From an uncultured Lachnospiraceae bacterium (GTDB taxonomy: Bacteria; Bacillota; Clostridia; Lachnospirales; Lachnospiraceae): 64,000 nucleotides of DNA. This document shows, piece by piece, positions 60,393 to 64,000 of the stretch. The notes under the pieces were generated by a model. It had not been told where the DNA came from. It ran no database searches and saw nothing but the letters and a program-made list of their open reading frames with translations. Numbering within the stretch: the stretch's first letter is position 1; each line of letters opens with the position of its first letter. Position numbers and translations under genes: made by a program. Location of the stretch: NCBI GenBank assembly GCA_910587105.1, contig CAJUMB010000003.1, positions 50,513 through 114,512 of the forward strand. The letters run 5' to 3'.

Positions 60393-62465
60393 ATGTTTTG
60401 TATGAATTGCGGTCAGAAACTGCAGGACGGGGAAAATTTTTGTCCAAGGTGCGGAACTGCTGTAAAACATGAGCAGCCGGAGTCTGGAAAGGGGTTTACC
60501 TGCGAAAATGGCGGGAGCCTGGACGGCAGATTCTCTGACAAGGAGAATATCCCTCCAGGGATGAACCGGGGAATGATTGCGCTCTTTATCATCCTGTCCG
60601 TTCTCCTTCTCATGGTCACAGCAGGGATTATTATTTATCTGACAGCAGGGCTGAATGGGCAGAAAAACCGTTTGGCATCGGTTATTGAAGAAGCAAAAAT
60701 ACCAGAGTATACAGCCAAAGAGGAAACCATAGCCGGGGACTGGAGCAAGCTGAATCTCACTGATGTATCTGAGAAAAAGGCTCTGCTTGGGAAGATGGAA
60801 CAAATTTGCGAAGATGTGGAAGAGTTCCAACAGTGCGTAGAAGAAATAGGAAAAATGGAAGACTCGAAAGAGCGGTATAACCTGGACAGCAGGGGCAAAG
60901 AAAGATACCGCTGTTATGAAGAAATTCTTGATGCGTGTACAGAAGCAATGGAAAAAAGACAGGCCAGAGAAGTGGTTCAGCTGATGAAAGACGCAAGAAA
61001 GTGCCAGAAAGAATTGGCAGAGACCAACGATACATATATCGAAGATATGATACAGGCGTATGAGAAAGCAGATCTGTCAGACGCAAGTCAAAAGGAAACA
61101 GCTTCCTATGAAAAATATATGGACAAGATTGAGAAGCTGCTCAGTGAAGAGGGAAAAGACTATCGGGCAATCGGACAGATATTTGACAAAATGAACCAGA
61201 CCGTGGGAAAATATGCTGAACCGGAGAATCCTCTGGATATGCATGTCCAGCAGGTAGATGTGGCAGATTTTCCAAAAGTAAAGCTGTATCTGCGCGTGTT
61301 AAACTCAGCCAGCGGGGAAGTCCCGGATAATCTGGACAGCGGTATGTTCTACGTACGAAAAGAAGACGCCAATGCCCAATATGTGAAGCAGAAAGTGACC
61401 AATGTGAGTCAGCTGGATGAGACAGAAGTACTGAAAGTGGACATGGTCGCCGATGTGAGCGGAAGTATGTCTGGTCAGTCCATCCGGGAAGCCAAGGAAA
61501 GCATGAGCAATTTTGTGAGAAGTGTGCAGTTCTCAGCAGGAGACATGGTGGAACTGACCTCTTTTTCCACAGGCGTGCGCCTGGAGCAGGAATTCTGCAG
61601 TGACGAAGGGCTGCTTTTAAGTAAAATCAATGACCTGTATACAGGAGACAGCACCAGTCTGTATGATGCGCTGTATACGGCGGTAGAGCGGACAGCAGCT
61701 CAGTCAGGGGCACGCTGCGTCATGGCATTTACCGACGGACAGGACAACTACAGCGACTGTACTAGAGATGATGTTGTGGATGCAGCCCAGAGATATCATG
61801 TCCCGGTATTTATTATTGGAATTGGGGATGCTGATTATTCAGATGCCAGCTATATCGCACAGCAGACCGGCGGTGTGTATTATAATATCCATGACGTGTA
61901 CTCCATGGAAAGCATTTACAACGAAATTTACCAGATGGAAAAAGATCTGTTTTTGGTAGAATTTAAAGATAATACAGGAGCACAGGTTTCCGATGTATCT
62001 AATATTGAAACGGGTTACCAGAGCATAGAATACGGCGGTTCATGCAGCTATTCTTACACACCAAATGTGCTGTTGAATGTAAAGAGCAGCAGCTTTTACC
62101 AGGATGGGCCGCAAGCTGTGGTCGAACGATATCTCCGGGGATTTGCCGAGGCTGTGACAAAGTCTGATTTCTCCTATATTTCAGATTGTCTGAAGCCGGG
62201 CAGTACAATTTTTAAGGAGCAGCAGAGCTATGTGTTAAGGGATATTGAGGAACAGCTGGATTCCTTTGAGATTGTATCTGTGGATTACAGCGGCGGGCAC
62301 AATTGTGTGGTTCTGACCAGAGAGACTTATTTTGTGCAGGTCAGCGGCGAGCCTCTTCAGCTTATGACCCAGGAGTGCCAATACGCATTGGAAGAAAGCG
62401 GCGGCCAGTGGAAGATGACTGCATTTGTGGGAAAGGTCAGAGTTCTTTCACGGATTAGACAGTAA
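60393..62465 (+). CDS. Zinc-ribbon membrane VWA protein
   Basis: A 690-residue protein: zinc ribbon C3, C6, C17, C20; transmembrane helix about 60-85; an outside helical, charged region (about 90-300) likely coiled coil; a VWA domain (about 345-520) with complete MIDAS DVSGSMSG, TSLYDAL and FTDGQDN; and a C-terminal NTF2-like or similar alpha/beta segment (about 575-680; AVVERYLRGFAEAVTKSD). The order is inside ribbon, outside VWA, the reverse of having an inside FHA as in the 33428 protein. AAGGAGG lies before ATG. Ligand unknown; both VWA proteins may bind the secreted repeat proteins. Confidence 0.87.
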   Translation: MFCMNCGQKLQDGENFCPRCGTAVKHEQPESGKGFTCENGGSLDGRFSDKENIPPGMNRGMIALFIILSVLLLMVTAGIIIYLTAGLNGQKNRLASVIEEAKIPEYTAKEETIAGDWSKLNLTDVSEKKALLGKMEQICEDVEEFQQCVEEIGKMEDSKERYNLDSRGKERYRCYEEILDACTEAMEKRQAREVVQLMKDARKCQKELAETNDTYIEDMIQAYEKADLSDASQKETASYEKYMDKIEKLLSEEGKDYRAIGQIFDKMNQTVGKYAEPENPLDMHVQQVDVADFPKVKLYLRVLNSASGEVPDNLDSGMFYVRKEDANAQYVKQKVTNVSQLDETEVLKVDMVADVSGSMSGQSIREAKESMSNFVRSVQFSAGDMVELTSFSTGVRLEQEFCSDEGLLLSKINDLYTGDSTSLYDALYTAVERTAAQSGARCVMAFTDGQDNYSDCTRDDVVDAAQRYHVPVFIIGIGDADYSDASYIAQQTGGVYYNIHDVYSMESIYNEIYQMEKDLFLVEFKDNTGAQVSDVSNIETGYQSIEYGGSCSYSYTPNVLLNVKSSSFYQDGPQAVVERYLRGFAEAVTKSDFSYISDCLKPGSTIFKEQQSYVLRDIEEQLDSFEIVSVDYSGGHNCVVLTRETYFVQVSGEPLQLMTQECQYALEESGGQWKMTAFVGKVRVLSRIRQ

Positions 62466-62475
62466 GGAGAAAAAT

Positions 62476-64000
62476 ATGTACTGCTTTACATGCATGAACG
62501 AAATGAAAATCAACCGGGGGGAATTCTGCCCCCATTGCGGACATCCGCTTAAGACTCAGACAGCTTCGCATCATCTGGCTCCTGGAACGATACTGAATGC
62601 AAAGTATTTAATCGGGAACTTTATCGGAGAAGGGGGATTTGGAATTACCTATATCGGGAAAGATCTGAATCTGGATGTGCGGATTGCGGTAAAGGAGTAC
62701 TATCCCCGGGGACTGGTAAACCGCAGCAGTGACCATGCCAATACAGTTTCTGTTTCCTCTTCCAGGCCAGGGGGAGCGGATTTCTTTAAAAAGGGAAAAT
62801 GGAATTTTCTCCAGGAGGCCAGAAGCATTGCAAAGTTTCCAGAAGTACAGGGGATTGTCAATGTCCGGGATTTTTTTGAGGAAAACTCCACAGCGTACAT
62901 TGTAATGGAATATCTGGAAGGAGAAAACCTGAAAAAACATATCCAGAAAAGCGGGCGGATGGAACCTTCAGAATGTATCCGCATGATGCTCCCGGTGATG
63001 GCTTCTCTGGAGAAGTTCCACCAAGCCGGCATGATCCACAGAGACATCAGCCCGGACAATATCATGTTTATGAAAAACGGGACGCTGAAATTGATGGATT
63101 TTGGCTCTGCAAGGTATTTTACCAATCAAAGGAAGGAAATGTCCATTATCTTAAAGCAGGGTTATTCACCAGAAGAGCAGTATCGGAAAAACGGAGTCCA
63201 GGGGCCTTGGACAGATATATACAGCCTGTGCGCCACTATTTATACCTGTATCACAGGGGTAAAACCGGAGAACGCCCTTGACAGGCTGCACCAGGATGCG
63301 CTGAAGCGTCCTTCCCAGCTGGGAGTTCCTATCCGGCCGGAGCAGGAAAATGTACTGATGAAAGGTCTGGCGGTATCACCGGAAGACAGATGGAAAAGCG
63401 TACAGCAGCTGATGGACATGATTCTGTCTGCACCCAGGCCTGTTCCCAGTAAAAACAGGTTTCCTGCTGTCATATCAGCAGCTGTGGCTGCGGTGTGTAT
63501 CTGTACGCTGCTCATTGTTGTGACTGTAAATCTGCTGCTGTCCGATACCAAGGACCCTGTATTAACCGTGGATTCTCAGGAAATTGAGGAAAAGGCAGAA
63601 AATGAAAAAAGTGTACAGACAGCCGGCGCAGTCGATATAAAGCCGAAGAATGGGGACGTTAAGTCTGTAAAGACGACAAAGAAGATTTCTGTGCCGGACG
63701 TGGCGGGTCTGCGTTTGAGTGATGCGAAAAAGAAATTAAAGGCCGCAGGGCTGGAAGCCGATGTTATTTATACAGAGAGCAGAACAGTGGAAAGGGATTA
63801 CGTAATCAGCCAATCTCCAGCGGCAGAAAAGAAAGTAAAAAATAAAACCGTTGTCACGATCTACGTCTCCGATTCGGATCTGACGCAGATGACGGCGGCA
63901 AAGACACAGGCACCGATACCGACAGCAGTGCCAGTGCCAACAGCAGTACAGACGCCGGCACCGGAAACCCTGGTGCCGGCACAGCCGGAATCTTCCGAAA
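62476..64000 (+). CDS. Transmembrane Ser/Thr kinase with PASTA domain (3' end outside window)
   Basis: The frame is open from ATG 62476 (TAAGGAG upstream) to the window end, 508 codons. Zinc ribbon C3, C6, C18, C21. Kinase domain about 44-310 with GEGGFGITY (51-59), K73, H188-R-D190, N195 in HRDISPDN, and DFGSAR. Transmembrane helix about 327-352. One clear PASTA domain (about 405-470; VPDVAGLRLSDAKKKLKAAGL, then VISQSPAAEKKVKNKTVVTIYVS), followed by a Pro/Thr/Ala-rich stretch. PASTA kinases sense muropeptides or lipid II, which fits the amidase two genes upstream. Confidence 0.9.
   Translation, partial: MYCFTCMNEMKINRGEFCPHCGHPLKTQTASHHLAPGTILNAKYLIGNFIGEGGFGITYIGKDLNLDVRIAVKEYYPRGLVNRSSDHANTVSVSSSRPGGADFFKKGKWNFLQEARSIAKFPEVQGIVNVRDFFEENSTAYIVMEYLEGENLKKHIQKSGRMEPSECIRMMLPVMASLEKFHQAGMIHRDISPDNIMFMKNGTLKLMDFGSARYFTNQRKEMSIILKQGYSPEEQYRKNGVQGPWTDIYSLCATIYTCITGVKPENALDRLHQDALKRPSQLGVPIRPEQENVLMKGLAVSPEDRWKSVQQLMDMILSAPRPVPSKNRFPAVISAAVAAVCICTLLIVVTVNLLLSDTKDPVLTVDSQEIEEKAENEKSVQTAGAVDIKPKNGDVKSVKTTKKISVPDVAGLRLSDAKKKLKAAGLEADVIYTESRTVERDYVISQSPAAEKKVKNKTVVTIYVSDSDLTQMTAAKTQAPIPTAVPVPTAVQTPAPETLVPAQPESSE

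Noticed and set aside
32078..64000. Type VI or type VII secretion locus (FHA and kinases are common there)
   Set aside because: No TssB/C/Hcp/VgrG, EssC/FtsK-like, WXG100 or EsaA-type genes are seen.
1..64000. CRISPR arrays, tRNA or rRNA genes
   Set aside because: No regularly spaced short direct repeats, cloverleaf-like segments or rRNA signatures were noticed; the only regular repeats are coding.

Overview
The window comes from a low-to-mid GC Gram-positive anaerobe, most likely a Lachnospiraceae member (Clostridia). The evidence is an rnfCDGEAB ion-motive complex, a Na+-pump biotin decarboxylase operon, rpsU/scpAB/cmk-ispH-rpsA housekeeping blocks, strong AGGAGG ribosome binding sites and consensus sigma-A promoters. 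The genus cannot be fixed from sequence alone.

Bases 1-27,990 are mostly core genome. In order: the 3' end of alaS with a lone flagellin gene 15 nt behind it; rpsU; cardiolipin synthase; a CmpB-type membrane protein; two D,D-carboxypeptidases separated by a metallophosphoesterase, scpA-scpB and a phospholipase C-like gene; a small GGDEF protein; a MITE-like palindrome; a five-gene biotin-dependent carboxyltransferase/Na+ pump operon; a BaiN-like flavoprotein; cmk-ispH-rpsA; a divergent exonuclease; the six-gene rnf operon; a secreted propeller-like protein and a CapA-like protein.

Bases 27,990-32,077 are a regulatory and mobile patch. It holds a 29-codon holin-like type I toxin with a convergent antisense RNA, a yybP-ykoY (Mn2+) riboswitch in front of a Ca2+/Na+ antiporter, and a tyrosine recombinase gene enclosed by perfect 24-bp inverted repeats. 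Between the left repeat and the recombinase lies a consensus sigma-A promoter that points outward. This layout fits an invertible promoter (phase switch). As sequenced the promoter points away from the downstream operon; after inversion it would drive it.

Bases 32,078-64,000 are a same-strand island of 22 genes, the last one cut by the window end. It encodes 2 PP2C phosphatases, 7 eukaryotic-like Ser/Thr kinases (one looks like a pseudokinase), 9 FHA proteins carrying 10 FHA domains (one also a kinase, one also a von Willebrand A protein, one a double-FHA ABC exporter), 2 VWA proteins, 2 large secreted beta-rich repeat proteins, a small secreted protein and a secreted amidase. Many of these proteins start with the same short CxxC...CPxC zinc-ribbon-like module. 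Kinase sensor parts include a solute-binding-protein-like domain, PASTA-like domains and Gly-rich tails. I read the island as an uncharacterised envelope-sensing phosphosignalling system: kinases write, FHA proteins read, PP2C enzymes erase, and an exporter, secreted proteins and an amidase are candidate outputs. The proposed link to the invertible promoter is the most interesting hypothesis in the window.
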